Made by a program: the position numbers and the translations under genes
The notes under the pieces: model-generated
What the model saw: only the letters and a program-made list of their open reading frames with translations
Database searches by the model: none
Told to the model about the DNA's origin: nothing
Assembly: GCF_006494425.1 (NCBI RefSeq)
Contig: NZ_VHIV01000001.1
Span: 496,001 to 560,000, forward strand
Reading direction: 5' to 3'
DNA length: 64,000 nt
Source: Bacillus dicomae
GTDB taxonomy: Bacteria > Bacillota > Bacilli > Bacillales > Bacillaceae_G
Shown here: piece by piece, positions 18,872-29,506 of the stretch
How positions within the stretch are numbered: position 1 is the stretch's first letter
Layout of the letters: every line of letters starts with the position of its first letter

Positions 18872-20413
18872 CTAAATACGTAAATCCCCTTTTAACCAAT
18901 TCCGCGCTCGGTAGGCCCCAACAGGAATTTGAATCAGTGACGTTTCATTTCCAGCATCTATCCCGTACAATTGATCACATGAATTTGTATCAAAACTAAG
19001 TAAAGGATGCCCGCCCATCCCCATAGTAGTTGCAGCAAAAACGAGTTTATGAACGAGTATACCTGCTTCCATTTGGTGAATGCGGTATCCTCTATAGCCT
19101 AATGCACGTGTATAGTAATCTTTCTTACCGACTACATGTAGGCAAAGCGGTACTTGAAAAAGATTTACGTTATCCATCGTCATACTAGATTGAAGGGGAT
19201 AACGAAGGTCTCCGTATCGAATTGGCTGTATGGAATGCGTTTTACTGTTATAAGCGTAAGCACCGTTTTCTATATCTGTTACATTATAGAAACATCCATA
19301 TAATGAGACGCGCGCATTTTCATTTACATACTGACCATCAAGGTCGTTGTAATAAGGGAAGGAGAGGCTCGCTTCTTGTAGTAAAGTAGCGAGCTCGGCT
19401 GCATCCCATTTCGTTAAAGTAAAGTCAGCATCAGGGGAATAACGTTTTCTGCAAAGTTGCAAGAAATCATAAGATAAACGCTCTACTTTCGGCAGCTGTA
19501 CAGCATGCGCATTATATAGATAGTGCTCTTCATGATGTAGTGTTTGGAAGTGTGCTGTCGATTCAATCATAGAAGCTTCATTTATTTTTGTTATCATCGG
19601 ATATTCATTTACTTGCTTTGATCGAACGAAATGTTCATGTGCGAGCGGCGGAATTTGTTGTAACAACTCATGAGAAGTAACTGTTTTATGTTCACGGTAA
19701 TCATTGTGAAACCAATCAGTTTGCGGTTCTGTACTTAAAGGAACAATAGCATACACACTTTCTTCACCTTCTGACAGTCCGAGTAAATGATTCATTGCCC
19801 GGTCTAGAAATTGAAAATATACGCCATTTGTGTAACCGAACTGTTTGGCACATTCAAGTAATTGTCCGATGAGAACACCACTATCTAATCCTTGAAGTCG
19901 ATATGAAAAGTTATTGTATTTAAAGTAGTTTTTCCAAAACATAGTGGATACGAATGCAGCACCAAAACAAGAATGTAAGTTACAACGATTGCCAAGTGCT
20001 TCTGTAATATAAGAATCAAAATTTCCTTCGCGAAGTAAGATAAGCCGGTGATGCGCGGCGTCGTAATGGTAAATGCCGTCTGGATAATCATCAATCTTTA
20101 AATATATATACAATTCATTTGGATATAAAGCGCCGCCGGAAGGGATAGATCGTCGGAATAAAATTTTCTCGCTATTTAGCTGGCATAACTGTGTTAAACC
20201 AAACGAGTGCCAAAGGTAATGACCAATCTCCTTCAAAGTAGGTGTAGTAGAAGAGTTAGGTAAAGATAATGGGATTTCTAAAGAGAGAGGAATGGTAGGT
20301 ACATTTCGATATAATTTATAAGGAAGCGGTGCATCTTCCCAGTCCACTTCATGATTCGGCATGATTTCATCAATAGAAAAATGGAGATGATGTAAAAAAG
20401 TATCTAGCTGCAT
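18872..20413 (-). CDS. SagB-type thiazole/oxazole dehydrogenase
   Basis: 513 codons, ATG at 20413 after GGAGGGATTTC. It is a tandem nitroreductase-fold protein. The first half (about 60-240) has IPSGGALYPNELYI, the FMN-phosphate side of SagB enzymes, and FSYRLQGLDSGVLIGQLLECAKQFG. The second half (about 290-510) repeats the fold, with YTRALGYRGYRIHQMEAGILVHKLVFAATTMGMGGHP. SagB enzymes use FMN to oxidise azolines, made from Cys/Ser/Thr, to azoles. It is the last gene of a three-gene operon, 15 bases after the YcaO gene. The function in peptide maturation follows from family and context. Confidence 0.88.
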   Translation of the reverse strand: MQLDTFLHHLHFSIDEIMPNHEVDWEDAPLPYKLYRNVPTIPLSLEIPLSLPNSSTTPTLKEIGHYLWHSFGLTQLCQLNSEKILFRRSIPSGGALYPNELYIYLKIDDYPDGIYHYDAAHHRLILLREGNFDSYITEALGNRCNLHSCFGAAFVSTMFWKNYFKYNNFSYRLQGLDSGVLIGQLLECAKQFGYTNGVYFQFLDRAMNHLLGLSEGEESVYAIVPLSTEPQTDWFHNDYREHKTVTSHELLQQIPPLAHEHFVRSKQVNEYPMITKINEASMIESTAHFQTLHHEEHYLYNAHAVQLPKVERLSYDFLQLCRKRYSPDADFTLTKWDAAELATLLQEASLSFPYYNDLDGQYVNENARVSLYGCFYNVTDIENGAYAYNSKTHSIQPIRYGDLRYPLQSSMTMDNVNLFQVPLCLHVVGKKDYYTRALGYRGYRIHQMEAGILVHKLVFAATTMGMGGHPLLSFDTNSCDQLYGIDAGNETSLIQIPVGAYRARNWLKGDLRI

Positions 20414-20428
20414 GAAATCCCTCCTTTT

Positions 20429-22378
20429 CTATGGAAACGGATGCGGATGTGGATTTAGTTGTTCATTCGTTAAAGGTTCGGCTGTATATCCAAGTGTCAT
20501 CGGTACAGTATAAACTCGGTTCAACCCTGTAAGTCGAGTAAGATGGTGACCGAACGTCATCGGTAGCATGCCTGGAATAATGACTTTTACACAATGTAAT
20601 CCGTTCTTTTCTATGAGGGGGACGGTTTGATCTACAACGATTACTTCAAGATCAGATTGATGCAAGCGATTTACAAGTTGATGAAGATCGGATGTTAAGT
20701 CTATATCAAACGATTGTAATGCATTCATTTCTTGGAACGTTTGCACCGGAGCATCTTCACGTAAAAGGAAGTGAAGACGTTCTTCCGCTTCTTTCAATCC
20801 GTACAGCATACTATGGTCTCCCATTTGGCTAACGAGATAAGGGTCTTGTAAGCAGTTTTCGTAGTGCTCTCTTTTTTGTTCGAGTTCATCGTCTGTTATT
20901 AGTAACATGCCTGCTATTTCGTGAATGGCACTCTTTAAAGCACGGACAGGGTCTAAATGAGAGCCTCCTGCACAAACAACGTTCATTCCATCTTCACGCG
21001 TATTTTTCGCAATTACCCATAGGCTTGGGATGCCGTGTTCCAACGTTGCATTAAAAGCATGTAATTCATAACCGGTAATCGTGTACAGCCGCTGAATCAT
21101 TAATTGTAATTCCGTATCATTTGCTGAACTAAGATCAAGGCGAGGAAGAGGTAATTCGGCATACCAAGTGAGCAAAAAGGCGTCACGCTCTACAATTTCT
21201 AAAATGCCGTGAAAAATTGCTTCTTCTAAACTACCACCAATGGCACATCCATTTGATGTTTCATACACGAAGGCATCTCGATGACCGAGGCTATAATAAG
21301 CGATTGATTCTGGAATTAAAATCGGCCGGTTTTGTAATAAAGAATATCCCCATACCCAGTTTTGTTCATAGTCAGGATCAAATGGCTTAAACGGAAAACC
21401 ATTACGATTATAATGTTCATTGGTATGTACACCGAGCGTAAGGGGATTCAGTGCGTGATCCTCTAAATCATGAAAACTACCATGCACATTCGTCTTTTTC
21501 CCTCGAGGTGACATACCACAATATCGTTCTAAACCTTCTAAAATAGCAGTCGCTTCACTCATTGCAAATGAAAGAGTTCGACCTGCGACACCCTCATTTC
21601 CAAACATTAATGGCATGTTTATAATCACATCAGCAAATGGTAATAAAGAATGCTGCATTTTTCCGTTTAACATACCGACCCGATAATCTAAATAATCTCT
21701 CGTTAAAAATGTGTTTAGTTCATGAATAGAACGACAGCGATATGTTGCATCACTTATTTTTAAACTCGGTTGTAACGAAATCGTTGCCGCATCTGCCGTA
21801 TCATCAGGCAAATTGCTACATACAGGGCAGAGTGGATCTGGAAGAAAAGAATGCCGCGTACATTGCAGTGTTTGTAAGTTTAGTAAAATGAGTTCATTTT
21901 CTAAAGAAGAATGATTATGAGTTAATATTTTCTCTGTTTCTGCACGAATAAGATGGCACATTTGTAACATTCCATTTTGGGTGGCACGTACATCACGTCT
22001 TGTTACATTATCTGCTTTTAACGCGTATTTCCGCTGTAGCTCCCACATTTCTTGTTGATCAAAGCCAGCGATAAACCGGCGCCCATCAGAGCAGTGGGAG
22101 CAGCCAGTTGCAAGAGGATGAATGTAAGGACCGATAATACCTTCACCAAATGAAGTAAACGCACGTAGCCATGGGATATGATTGGAACGAAACATTAGCT
22201 CGGCATCATGATGAATAGTAGAAGGAGAGCCATCATGTAATACGAGAGCGAGATGAATATTTTCAGGAAGTTCTTCTGTAAGGCTATGTTGGCGAATGAT
22301 AGAATATTGTTTGCATAGTTGATCATGTACATAGTTTGCTAGAAGGCCATCTCCTATAAGCAATATATTTTGAGTCAT
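20429..22378 (-). CDS. TOMM cyclodehydratase, YcaO (SagD-type) with N-terminal ThiF/E1-like part
   Basis: 649 codons, ATG at 22378 overlapping the preceding stop by 4 bases. Residues 1-240 are an adenylyltransferase-like fold without the full ATP site, carrying Cys pairs GCSHCSDGR and DPLCPVCSNLP that may bind zinc. From about 265 the YcaO domain follows: SATAILEGLERYCG, then NGCAIGGSLEEAIFHGILEIVERDAFLLTWY, and AIHEIAGML. The protein ends in PHPHPFP, the proline-rich tail typical of azoline-forming YcaO proteins. It would activate backbone amides with ATP so that Cys/Ser/Thr side chains cyclise. No precursor gene is adjacent. Confidence 0.9.
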   Translation of the reverse strand: MTQNILLIGDGLLANYVHDQLCKQYSIIRQHSLTEELPENIHLALVLHDGSPSTIHHDAELMFRSNHIPWLRAFTSFGEGIIGPYIHPLATGCSHCSDGRRFIAGFDQQEMWELQRKYALKADNVTRRDVRATQNGMLQMCHLIRAETEKILTHNHSSLENELILLNLQTLQCTRHSFLPDPLCPVCSNLPDDTADAATISLQPSLKISDATYRCRSIHELNTFLTRDYLDYRVGMLNGKMQHSLLPFADVIINMPLMFGNEGVAGRTLSFAMSEATAILEGLERYCGMSPRGKKTNVHGSFHDLEDHALNPLTLGVHTNEHYNRNGFPFKPFDPDYEQNWVWGYSLLQNRPILIPESIAYYSLGHRDAFVYETSNGCAIGGSLEEAIFHGILEIVERDAFLLTWYAELPLPRLDLSSANDTELQLMIQRLYTITGYELHAFNATLEHGIPSLWVIAKNTREDGMNVVCAGGSHLDPVRALKSAIHEIAGMLLITDDELEQKREHYENCLQDPYLVSQMGDHSMLYGLKEAEERLHFLLREDAPVQTFQEMNALQSFDIDLTSDLHQLVNRLHQSDLEVIVVDQTVPLIEKNGLHCVKVIIPGMLPMTFGHHLTRLTGLNRVYTVPMTLGYTAEPLTNEQLNPHPHPFP

Positions 22379-24294
22379 AGACTGTCCTCCTTTGCAATTA
22401 ATACCCCGTATACACCGTCTAAGTTTTCTTTCAAAAATGATTCAATCGCTAAATCAAACACGAATGGATAAAAATTATTTTTTTCTAAATGTTGCAAGGC
22501 AAGCTGTACAGATTGCACACCTGGAATTTCTTCTTCCGCTTGTATTTCAACTCTAAAAGAATCAGTGTCATATAAAATAATAGAGGATTCAGGCAAGATA
22601 TTAGCTCTGTAAGGAATCTTGTCATTTTGAATGTGAAGAAGTGATAATTGTAGTGCGTTTCGTAACGCTAACGTCATATTAATATTAGATGCACCGTACC
22701 ATCGATCATTTATACCAACCCAAACGACCGGAAAGCTGAGAATCTCTTCACTTATTGCTATTTTAGGTGTTTCATGAATTGTAGCGAGGGCATCGTAATA
22801 AAATCTACAATGTTTATCATGAATTTCGGTTAAGTCGACCGTCGTAATTTCTTCTAGCATATGTGAATGCCGTTCATACAGTTTGTTATTTAAATGTTGT
22901 TGTAGTGCCCGGTATACACCTTCTGTCATCGTTTCCCCAGCGCCAATACCGATATCGTTATGCTCAGGAATAAGGCGGTGCATAATTTCCGCTACATATG
23001 TTTCAATTCCTGCTAAACCAGCTTCTCGTCGCGCTTCGTTATGAGTCAAACCAGCGCAAGTTATAAGGGGCAGGAGGGAAGCGGGGCCATCTGATAATGG
23101 CGTAGCTACTTGAATATTGCATTGTGATAATGGTAATTGATATAAATCTTGTTCATCCCACATATGGAATATACCAGCTTCTTTAGAAGTTAATGAATCG
23201 AAAAAACGGAATAAGTCAGTTGAGGTATGTTGGTTGGACCGATGCTCAAGTTTTTCAGAAAGGTTCTCTATCGTATCAATTGTAAAACTTTCATCAGTAG
23301 CGAGAGGGTGTTTTATAAAAGGATGCCATGTTCCTTCAAGTGTTTCATAGTTTAATAAAAAGAATTGTGGATCCTTTTCTCGATGTGAATCATCAGCAAC
23401 ATGTTTAAATAATTCAAAAACGATTATATTTGCTAACATTGCAGATGTAACTGGTGAAAAGGATGCCGATGAATGTTCATTTTGTAAAGTCGTTTCATGT
23501 AGCCGATGCCATGCAGATTCCCAGCATTCTTCACGATTAGCTGTTACAACTGGACCAGCTATACCAAGTGTTGATAAACAGACGGCAGGTATGAAGTTCT
23601 TTCCTATTTCCTTGCAAATCGTATGAACTGCTCTTAGACCTTCAATATCTCCATTTTGAGAAACGTACAAAATCCAGTCGAAAGGCTCGAACACTTCATG
23701 CAGAGGACGATCAATTGTCGTATCAATTTCTTGAACAAGTACAGTATCATCAACTTCGTATGCAAGTTCGACTAGCTCATCAATGCGATTGTAATTTGTT
23801 TCCGCATAATCTGTCACAAGGTAATGAAATGTAGGTAATCCAGATTCTAATAAAGAAGAAACTAAGGAAGTAAGCATATCCCCAGAGCCAATTATAAGAA
23901 CATTCGCCGAGCGGTATGTTTCGAATTTTAGAGCACCTGAATGAGAATCGGCTTCTAAAAATTCTATTTGCGAAGCATATCTGTCGAGTAACGCGCTGTT
24001 TAATTCATGAGGTGCATCTTGACTGACATCACGGGCGAACCCGTTTTCATATAAAATCTCTCCAATTTCAAGTACACGATTTTGATAGGGAAGAGGGAGA
24101 CCATCAGTTATTTCTGCTAAAGAATAATTACCGTTAAACATCGGCATTAATTTTTCAATCCAGTTGTAAATTCCATCACCGTCCATGCGAAATGAACTGG
24201 CGTTATTTCGAAAATAGACACCCCCGTTTGAATCGGGGAGGAAGAAAGTATCCTTATTTACTTTAAGTTTTGCATCAATTGGAAGGTTACTCAT
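22375..24294 (-). CDS. Thiazole-peptide maturation protein (ThiF-like partner)
   Basis: 639 codons, ATG at 24294 behind AAGGAGG. The first 90 residues look like a winged-helix peptide-recognition element (KLKVNKDTFFLPDSNGGVYFRNNASSF, then YNWIEKLMPMFNGNYSLAEI). A Rossmann part follows with SANVLIIGSGDMLTSLVSSL and DWILYVSQNGDIEG. The layout agrees with the family described as putative thiazole-containing bacteriocin maturation protein in B. cereus-group strains. It probably binds the precursor leader and presents it to the YcaO enzyme encoded next. First gene of the operon. Confidence 0.82.
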   Translation of the reverse strand: MSNLPIDAKLKVNKDTFFLPDSNGGVYFRNNASSFRMDGDGIYNWIEKLMPMFNGNYSLAEITDGLPLPYQNRVLEIGEILYENGFARDVSQDAPHELNSALLDRYASQIEFLEADSHSGALKFETYRSANVLIIGSGDMLTSLVSSLLESGLPTFHYLVTDYAETNYNRIDELVELAYEVDDTVLVQEIDTTIDRPLHEVFEPFDWILYVSQNGDIEGLRAVHTICKEIGKNFIPAVCLSTLGIAGPVVTANREECWESAWHRLHETTLQNEHSSASFSPVTSAMLANIIVFELFKHVADDSHREKDPQFFLLNYETLEGTWHPFIKHPLATDESFTIDTIENLSEKLEHRSNQHTSTDLFRFFDSLTSKEAGIFHMWDEQDLYQLPLSQCNIQVATPLSDGPASLLPLITCAGLTHNEARREAGLAGIETYVAEIMHRLIPEHNDIGIGAGETMTEGVYRALQQHLNNKLYERHSHMLEEITTVDLTEIHDKHCRFYYDALATIHETPKIAISEEILSFPVVWVGINDRWYGASNINMTLALRNALQLSLLHIQNDKIPYRANILPESSIILYDTDSFRVEIQAEEEIPGVQSVQLALQHLEKNNFYPFVFDLAIESFLKENLDGVYGVLIAKEDSL

Positions 24295-24321
24295 TTTAAT
24301 CCTCCTTACGTTTTAGGCATA

Positions 24322-24350
24322 CATTATTAGCTTATGTCATGACATTTGTC
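24322..24350 (-). promoter_or_regulatory. TOMM operon promoter with palindromic operator candidate
   Basis: On the minus strand GGGACA, a 17-base spacer and TAATAA can be read as -35 and -10. The spacer holds the perfect 12-base palindrome ATGTCATGACAT (24334-24345), placed as a repressor site would be. The promoter call is weak; the palindrome is certain. Confidence 0.45.
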
Positions 24351-24369
24351 CCGTATGAACGCAATGAAA

Positions 24370-24402
24370 AAAGGCTGTAGAATGATTTATTCTACAGCCT
24401 TT
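24370..24402 (-). terminator. Terminator of odhAB
   Basis: A perfect 14-base stem (AAAGGCTGTAGAAT and its complement) with a 5-base loop and T tract on the minus strand. It separates odhAB from the TOMM operon. Confidence 0.85.
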
Positions 24403-24419
24403 AATAGATTAAAAATCTA

Positions 24420-25679
24420 TCAACCTTCTAATAATAATGATTTTGGATCTTCAAGCATATCTTTAACAGCAACAAGGAAGCTAACTGCCTCTTTACCATC
24501 AACAATACGGTGATCGTAAGATAAAGCGATGTACATCATTGGACGGTTTTCCATACGCTCGTTATCGATTGCAACTGGGCGTACTTGGATTTTGTGCATT
24601 CCTAAAATACCAACTTGTGGGCTGTTTAGGATTGGTGTTGACATTAGAGAACCGAATACACCACCGTTTGTAATTGTGAATGTACCACCTTGTAGTTCTT
24701 TTAATGAAAGTTTGTTATCACGTGCTTTTTTACCTAATTCACGAATTTCGCTTTCGATTTCAGCGAAGTTTAATTGGTTAGCATCGCGTACAACTGGAAC
24801 AACTAATCCATCTGGAGCTGCTACTGCAATACCGATATCATAGAATTTTTTAATGATAAGCTCGTCACCTTGAATTTCAGCATTTAATAATGGGAATTGT
24901 TTTAATGCTGCAACAACTGCTTTTGTGAAGAATGACATGAAACCAAGACGTACATCATGTTTTTTCTCGAAAGCATCTTTACGCTCTTTACGTAATTCCA
25001 TGATTGCAGTCATATCAACTTCGTTAAATGTTGTTAACATTGCAGATGTTTGTTGAACTTCTACAAGACGTTTTGCAATTGTTTGACGGCGGCGGGACAT
25101 TTTCACGCGCTCAACTGGTTTTTCGAATTCAGTTTTTGCAACTGGAGCAGGAGCTGGACTTTTTGGAGCAGCTGGTGCTTCTTTTGGTGCTGCAGCATGA
25201 GCTTGTACATCGTGTGGTCTCACACGTCCAAGTGGATCTGTGCTACGTACGTCGTTTAAGTCGATTCCTAATTCACGAGCCATTTTTCTAGCAGCTGGTG
25301 ATGCGATAGGACGGTTTGTATTTGGTAAACCTTGTAGAGTTGCAGTTTGTTCAGCACTTGGTGCCGCAGCTTTTGGTGCTTCAGCTGTTTCTTGTTTTGG
25401 TTGCTCAGCAGCCGGTGCAGGTGTACTTACTGCAACTGGTGCTCCGTTTGCATCTAAAATTGCGATAGTTGCGCCAACTTCAACTGTATCCCCAGGTTCG
25501 CCTAGTAACTTCGATACAATACCTGAATCTTCTGCAATGATTTCTACATTGACTTTATCAGTTTCAAGCTCAACAACGCTGCCACCTTTCTCAACTTTGT
25601 CGCCTACGTTGATAAGCCATTGTGAAATAGTTCCTTCTGTAATAGATTCTGCAAGCTCAGGTACTTTAATTTCGATCAT
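24420..25679 (-). CDS. odhB: 2-oxoglutarate dehydrogenase E2, dihydrolipoyl succinyltransferase
   Basis: 419 codons, ATG at 25679 behind GGGGAGGACA. TCA-cycle enzyme core that passes the succinyl group to CoA. One lipoyl domain with Lys42 in [11 protein letters not shown]. An Ala/Pro/Glu linker (about 80-115), the E1/E3-binding domain (about 125-160, [17 protein letters not shown]), a second Ala/Pro linker, then the catalytic domain ending with the His and Asp of [12 protein letters not shown]. It follows odhA by 135 bases with a strong hairpin between. Confidence 0.95.
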   Translation of the reverse strand: MIEIKVPELAESITEGTISQWLINVGDKVEKGGSVVELETDKVNVEIIAEDSGIVSKLLGEPGDTVEVGATIAILDANGAPVAVSTPAPAAEQPKQETAEAPKAAAPSAEQTATLQGLPNTNRPIASPAARKMARELGIDLNDVRSTDPLGRVRPHDVQAHAAAPKEAPAAPKSPAPAPVAKTEFEKPVERVKMSRRRQTIAKRLVEVQQTSAMLTTFNEVDMTAIMELRKERKDAFEKKHDVRLGFMSFFTKAVVAALKQFPLLNAEIQGDELIIKKFYDIGIAVAAPDGLVVPVVRDANQLNFAEIESEIRELGKKARDNKLSLKELQGGTFTITNGGVFGSLMSTPILNSPQVGILGMHKIQVRPVAIDNERMENRPMMYIALSYDHRIVDGKEAVSFLVAVKDMLEDPKSLLLEG

Positions 25680-25758
25680 TTTAAATGTCCTCCCCTTATT
25701 TGCCTAACGGTGTGTTTTTTCTTCTTTTGTCTTCGGTAATCTCCATTTGTTAGCCGCC

Positions 25759-25785
25759 CCCCTGGGCAGATATTCTGCCCAGGGG
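25759..25785. repeat. GC-rich hairpin between odhA and odhB
   Basis: CCCCTGGGCAGA and TCTGCCCAGGGG form a perfect 12-base stem with loop TAT. No T run follows in either direction, so it is not a standard terminator. It lies inside the odhAB transcript and may act as a processing or stability element. Confidence 0.7.
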
Positions 25786-25814
25786 AACAAGCTAGAAACC
25801 TTCATTGTTACTTT

Positions 25815-28682
25815 TTAGTTGCTGAAAACTTCAATTTCTAGTTTATCTTGACGGAAGTTATACTTCACGTCTAAAGCGTGAGCAACAATTAGTTCTTGCT
25901 CAGCTTTGTGAGCGAATGGATCCCCACCAGATGGACTAGAGCGATCTGGGCGTCCAATGTAACCAGTTTTCACTTTATCTCCAGCTAGTTCGAACAGAAT
26001 TGGAGCCATGTAATGCCATGCGCCCATATTACGAGGTTCTTCTTGAACCCAAATAATTTCTTCTAAGTTTTTAAAGCGTTTAATAATAGATTGAACTTTC
26101 TCAGCAGGGAATGGGTACAACTGCTCAATACGAACGACATGGACTTCATCTAAGTTGTACTCATGTTTACCAGACTCAATTTCTGCTGCTAAGTCAATCG
26201 CCATTTTACCTGTGCTTAAAACAAGACGTTTTACTTTGTTTGGTTTTGTACCAAGATTTTCTTGTTCTAGAGCAGGTTGGAAACGTCCTTCGCTTAACTG
26301 ACTAGCAGTTGAAAGCGTAAGTGGATGACGTAATAAACTCTTCGGCGTCATCAGTACTAATGGTCGAACAGCTTCGGTTCCTAAGATAGATGCTTGACGA
26401 CGTAAAATATGGAAGTATTGTGCCGCACTCGTTAAGTTTGCAACTGTCCAGTTGTTCTCAGCAGCTAACTGTAAGAAACGTTCAGGACGCGCACTAGAGT
26501 GCTCTGGTCCTTGACCTTCATAACCGTGTGGTAATAGAAGAACTAAACCAGATTTTTGACCCCATTTTGCTCTTCCAGCTGAAACATATTGATCAAATAA
26601 TGCTTGCGCAGTATTTGAGAAGTCACCATATTGCGCTTCCCACATAACAAGAGTTTCTGGAGCGAATACGTTATAACCATACTCGTAACCAACAACAGCA
26701 GCTTCTGATAACGGACTGTTATGAACAGAGAATGAAGCGTTAATGTTTGGTAAACGATGTAATGGTGAATATGTTTCATTTGTATCAGTATCGTGTAATA
26801 CGATGTGACGGTGCGCGAATGTACCACGCTGTGAATCTTGACCAGTTAAACGAATTGGCGTACCTTCTTGTAAAATAGAAGCGAATGCCAATGACTCAGC
26901 AAGTGCCCATTCAATTTTACCGTTCTCTTCAAGAGCATCTTTACGGCGCTCAAGAATTTTCTTCACTTTCGGATATACGTTAAAGCCTTCTGGCCAAGAT
27001 AGTAGACCTTCATTAATTGCACGAAGTGAGTCAATTTCAACACCAGTATCAATTGGTTGAATGCCTTTTGCAACAACATCTGGCACTTTAACGTGAATTG
27101 TTGCATCGCTCGTATCAGCTGGCGGTACTTGTGCATAGTCAGATTTTAATTGCTCTTGCGTAAACTGTGTAATTGTTTCAATTTCATCTGCATTTAGAAC
27201 ACCAGCAGCTTGTAATTGATCTGCATAAATTGCTCTTACCGTTGGGTGATTTTTAATCTTTTTGTACACTTGTGGTTGTGTAACTGCTGGGTCATCCATT
27301 TCGTTATGACCGTAGCGGCGGTAACCAATTAAATCGATTAAGAAATCTTTTTTGAACAACATGCGATATTGAATCGCAAGGTTAGCAGCAGCAAGACAAG
27401 CTTCCGGATCATCAGCGTTCACGTGAACAATCGGAATATCGAAACCTTTTGCAAGGTCACTTGAATATTTCGTAGAACGAGAATCATAGCTATCAGTCGT
27501 AAAACCAACTGCATTGTTTGCGATAACATGAATTGTTCCGCCTGTTTGGTACGCGTTCAATCTGCTTAAGTTGAGTGTCTCAGATACAATACCTTGACCA
27601 GGGAATGCAGCATCACCATGAACTAAAATTACGAATGATTTTGAAGTATCTTGTTCTGGAAGACCAGATTTTTTACGGTTTTCTTGAGCCGCACGTGCGA
27701 AACCTTCTACAACAGGATTCACGAACTCAAGGTGACTTGGGTTATTTGCTAATGTAACGCGAGTGCTAACTTCTTCGTTACTAACGACTTGTTCTCTACC
27801 TAAATGGTATTTCACGTCGCCAGTCCAGCCAGCATTAGCCACTGCGCCTTCTATTTTTGCATGTTTGAACTCAGCAAACATGTGAGTATATGGTTTTTCT
27901 AATACGTGTGCAAGTACGCTTAGACGACCGCGATGAGCCATACCAATCATGACATCTTCTACGCCGTTCTTGGCACCTTCTAGCACAATTTCATCTAGAA
28001 CAGGTACAAGCATATCAACGCCCTCGATAGAGAAACGCTTTTGCCCAACGAATGTTTTATGCAAGAATTGCTCGAAACCTTCAACAGCTGTTAAACGTTT
28101 TAAAAGAGCAGTTCGTTTTTTATTTGATAGTGGTTGACGCAATGAATTTGATTCCACCATTTGATGCAACCACGCGCGTTCTTCACTATCTTGTATATGA
28201 GAAAATTCATAAGCTAAAGATTTTGTATAAACGTCTTTTAATCTATGAATTACATCAAGTGCAGTGTGAATACCTTCTGGTGCATCTTGCCATACTGTTT
28301 TTGCTGGAATCGCTTTCAAATCTGCATCACTCAGTTCGTTCATTGCTTTCTCAAGAAGAGATTGTCTATTTGCAGCATCCTCCATCGGGTTGATGTGAGC
28401 CAACGTATGCCCGAAAGAACGAATCTGTTCAACAAGCTGAACGACTTTAAGAATCTTTTCAATGTTACCTGTGTTTTGAGGAGAAAAATGTGTTGCTGTG
28501 TTGTCCCCTGTTACGACATCATCTTGAAACGAAGGAGCTCCAAAAATTTCAAAAAGCTCTTGTAATTCCGGATCAACAGAACCTGCTCCAGTTACGTAAA
28601 GATCATACTGTTCAATAACATAACCAAGGTTCGGACCGTGGAACTTGGCCCAAGGGTTTGTCGTTGTATTCTTCCTCGTCAT
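25815..28682 (-). CDS. odhA: 2-oxoglutarate dehydrogenase E1 component
   Basis: 955 codons. The ATG at 28682 has GGGAGG 8 bases upstream and gives the usual N-terminus [18 protein letters not shown]; an upstream in-frame GTG at 28763 has no site. Thiamine-diphosphate enzyme that decarboxylates 2-oxoglutarate. Seen in order: the [13 protein letters not shown] substrate loop, the [18 protein letters not shown] thiamine-diphosphate motif, [10 protein letters not shown] and [12 protein letters not shown]. The second half contains [15 protein letters not shown] and the FGDFSN-like [11 protein letters not shown]. Starts the odhAB operon. Confidence 0.95.
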   Translation of the reverse strand: MTRKNTTTNPWAKFHGPNLGYVIEQYDLYVTGAGSVDPELQELFEIFGAPSFQDDVVTGDNTATHFSPQNTGNIEKILKVVQLVEQIRSFGHTLAHINPMEDAANRQSLLEKAMNELSDADLKAIPAKTVWQDAPEGIHTALDVIHRLKDVYTKSLAYEFSHIQDSEERAWLHQMVESNSLRQPLSNKKRTALLKRLTAVEGFEQFLHKTFVGQKRFSIEGVDMLVPVLDEIVLEGAKNGVEDVMIGMAHRGRLSVLAHVLEKPYTHMFAEFKHAKIEGAVANAGWTGDVKYHLGREQVVSNEEVSTRVTLANNPSHLEFVNPVVEGFARAAQENRKKSGLPEQDTSKSFVILVHGDAAFPGQGIVSETLNLSRLNAYQTGGTIHVIANNAVGFTTDSYDSRSTKYSSDLAKGFDIPIVHVNADDPEACLAAANLAIQYRMLFKKDFLIDLIGYRRYGHNEMDDPAVTQPQVYKKIKNHPTVRAIYADQLQAAGVLNADEIETITQFTQEQLKSDYAQVPPADTSDATIHVKVPDVVAKGIQPIDTGVEIDSLRAINEGLLSWPEGFNVYPKVKKILERRKDALEENGKIEWALAESLAFASILQEGTPIRLTGQDSQRGTFAHRHIVLHDTDTNETYSPLHRLPNINASFSVHNSPLSEAAVVGYEYGYNVFAPETLVMWEAQYGDFSNTAQALFDQYVSAGRAKWGQKSGLVLLLPHGYEGQGPEHSSARPERFLQLAAENNWTVANLTSAAQYFHILRRQASILGTEAVRPLVLMTPKSLLRHPLTLSTASQLSEGRFQPALEQENLGTKPNKVKRLVLSTGKMAIDLAAEIESGKHEYNLDEVHVVRIEQLYPFPAEKVQSIIKRFKNLEEIIWVQEEPRNMGAWHYMAPILFELAGDKVKTGYIGRPDRSSPSGGDPFAHKAEQELIVAHALDVKYNFRQDKLEIEVFSN

Positions 28683-29448
28683 TTGTTTAAACCTCCCAAT
28701 GCATATAATCCTTTTTCCATACAAAAAGGTGCATTTTGCTCTTTTCAATAATTGATGAACCAATAATCAATGTAAATGTTTTTCTTTACTCTTATGTTAT
28801 TACAATAATTTACATAATACCAAACACTATTACTTATCTGTTTTGTAAAAAAACATTCACAATAACTTATCACCCAAGTTAATCTTTCATGCTATAAAGT
28901 AATTTTACAGAAAAAGGGGGTGGATATATTTGGTATACCTATACGAATAACTAAAATTGTTGCATGTAAATATAAGTATAATAGTTAGAATGTTTCGATA
29001 AAAATAAGTTCGAATTATGTATATTGAAATAATAAGCGCTTTCATTGATATTATACAACAATATAACGGGATATAGTATAAAAAATAAAAAATTATGAAT
29101 TTATCGTAAACTTTATTTAGATAGTGTTAAATATTGAAAGGAAAGTGAAGGATTTCTACAAAAAAAGTTGCTAAACATAAAAAATGCTTCATAAACAGTT
29201 AGTTTCTATAAATATGCCGAAAAACACCGTAAAACCAATAACACATTTCAGGGAATAAAGGGATAAATGAAAAATTTTAAAAGGATAAAAAAATATGGAG
29301 ATATTAAATTTTAAAAAAAGAGAGGTGGAGATATAGTAACAGTTATTTACATTGTTCCATGTTTCATTACAAAATAGACGTGCTGAAATTGAAAAAGTTT
29401 CTTCTATATAAATAGAATGAAGCAAATTAAAATATATGTAAAGGAAGC
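28683..29448. other. AT-rich divergent intergenic region
   Basis: About 770 bases between odhA (minus) and the XRE regulator (plus) without a convincing gene; a 78-codon minus ORF at 29189-29425 has no ribosome site. It should hold the odhA promoter. A cre-like site ATGAAAGCGCTTATTA lies on the minus strand at 29030-29045, one mismatch from consensus, about 350 bases before odhA. No repeats or RNA genes were recognised. Confidence 0.5.
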
Positions 29449-29478
29449 TTGACGTAAAGTTTACTTTACATATATACT
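29449..29478 (+). promoter_or_regulatory. Promoter and operator of the XRE module
   Basis: TTGACG (29449-29454), 18 bases, TATACT (29473-29478). The spacer contains the dyad GTAAAGT-TT-ACTTTAC (29454-29469), which overlaps the last base of the -35 box. Binding by the encoded XRE repressor would block polymerase. AAGGAGGGAG follows at 29488. Confidence 0.65.
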
Positions 29479-29506
29479 CGGTATAAGGAAGGAGGGAGAA
29501 ATTTCC

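Noticed and set aside
28052-28565. Plus-strand ORFs of over 100 codons opposite odhA, and similar ones opposite odhB and glcD
   Set aside because: Antisense shadows of well-supported enzymes, with no ribosome sites and no recognisable protein features.
28683-28763. N-terminal extension of OdhA to a GTG at 28763
   Set aside because: No ribosome site, and the added residues are unlike known OdhA; the ATG at 28682 has GGGAGG at the right distance and gives the usual 955 residues.
28918-29006. Short plus-strand ORF behind AAAGGGGG upstream of odhA
   Set aside because: About 23-30 codons with several near starts, no recognisable pattern and no terminator; taken as chance.
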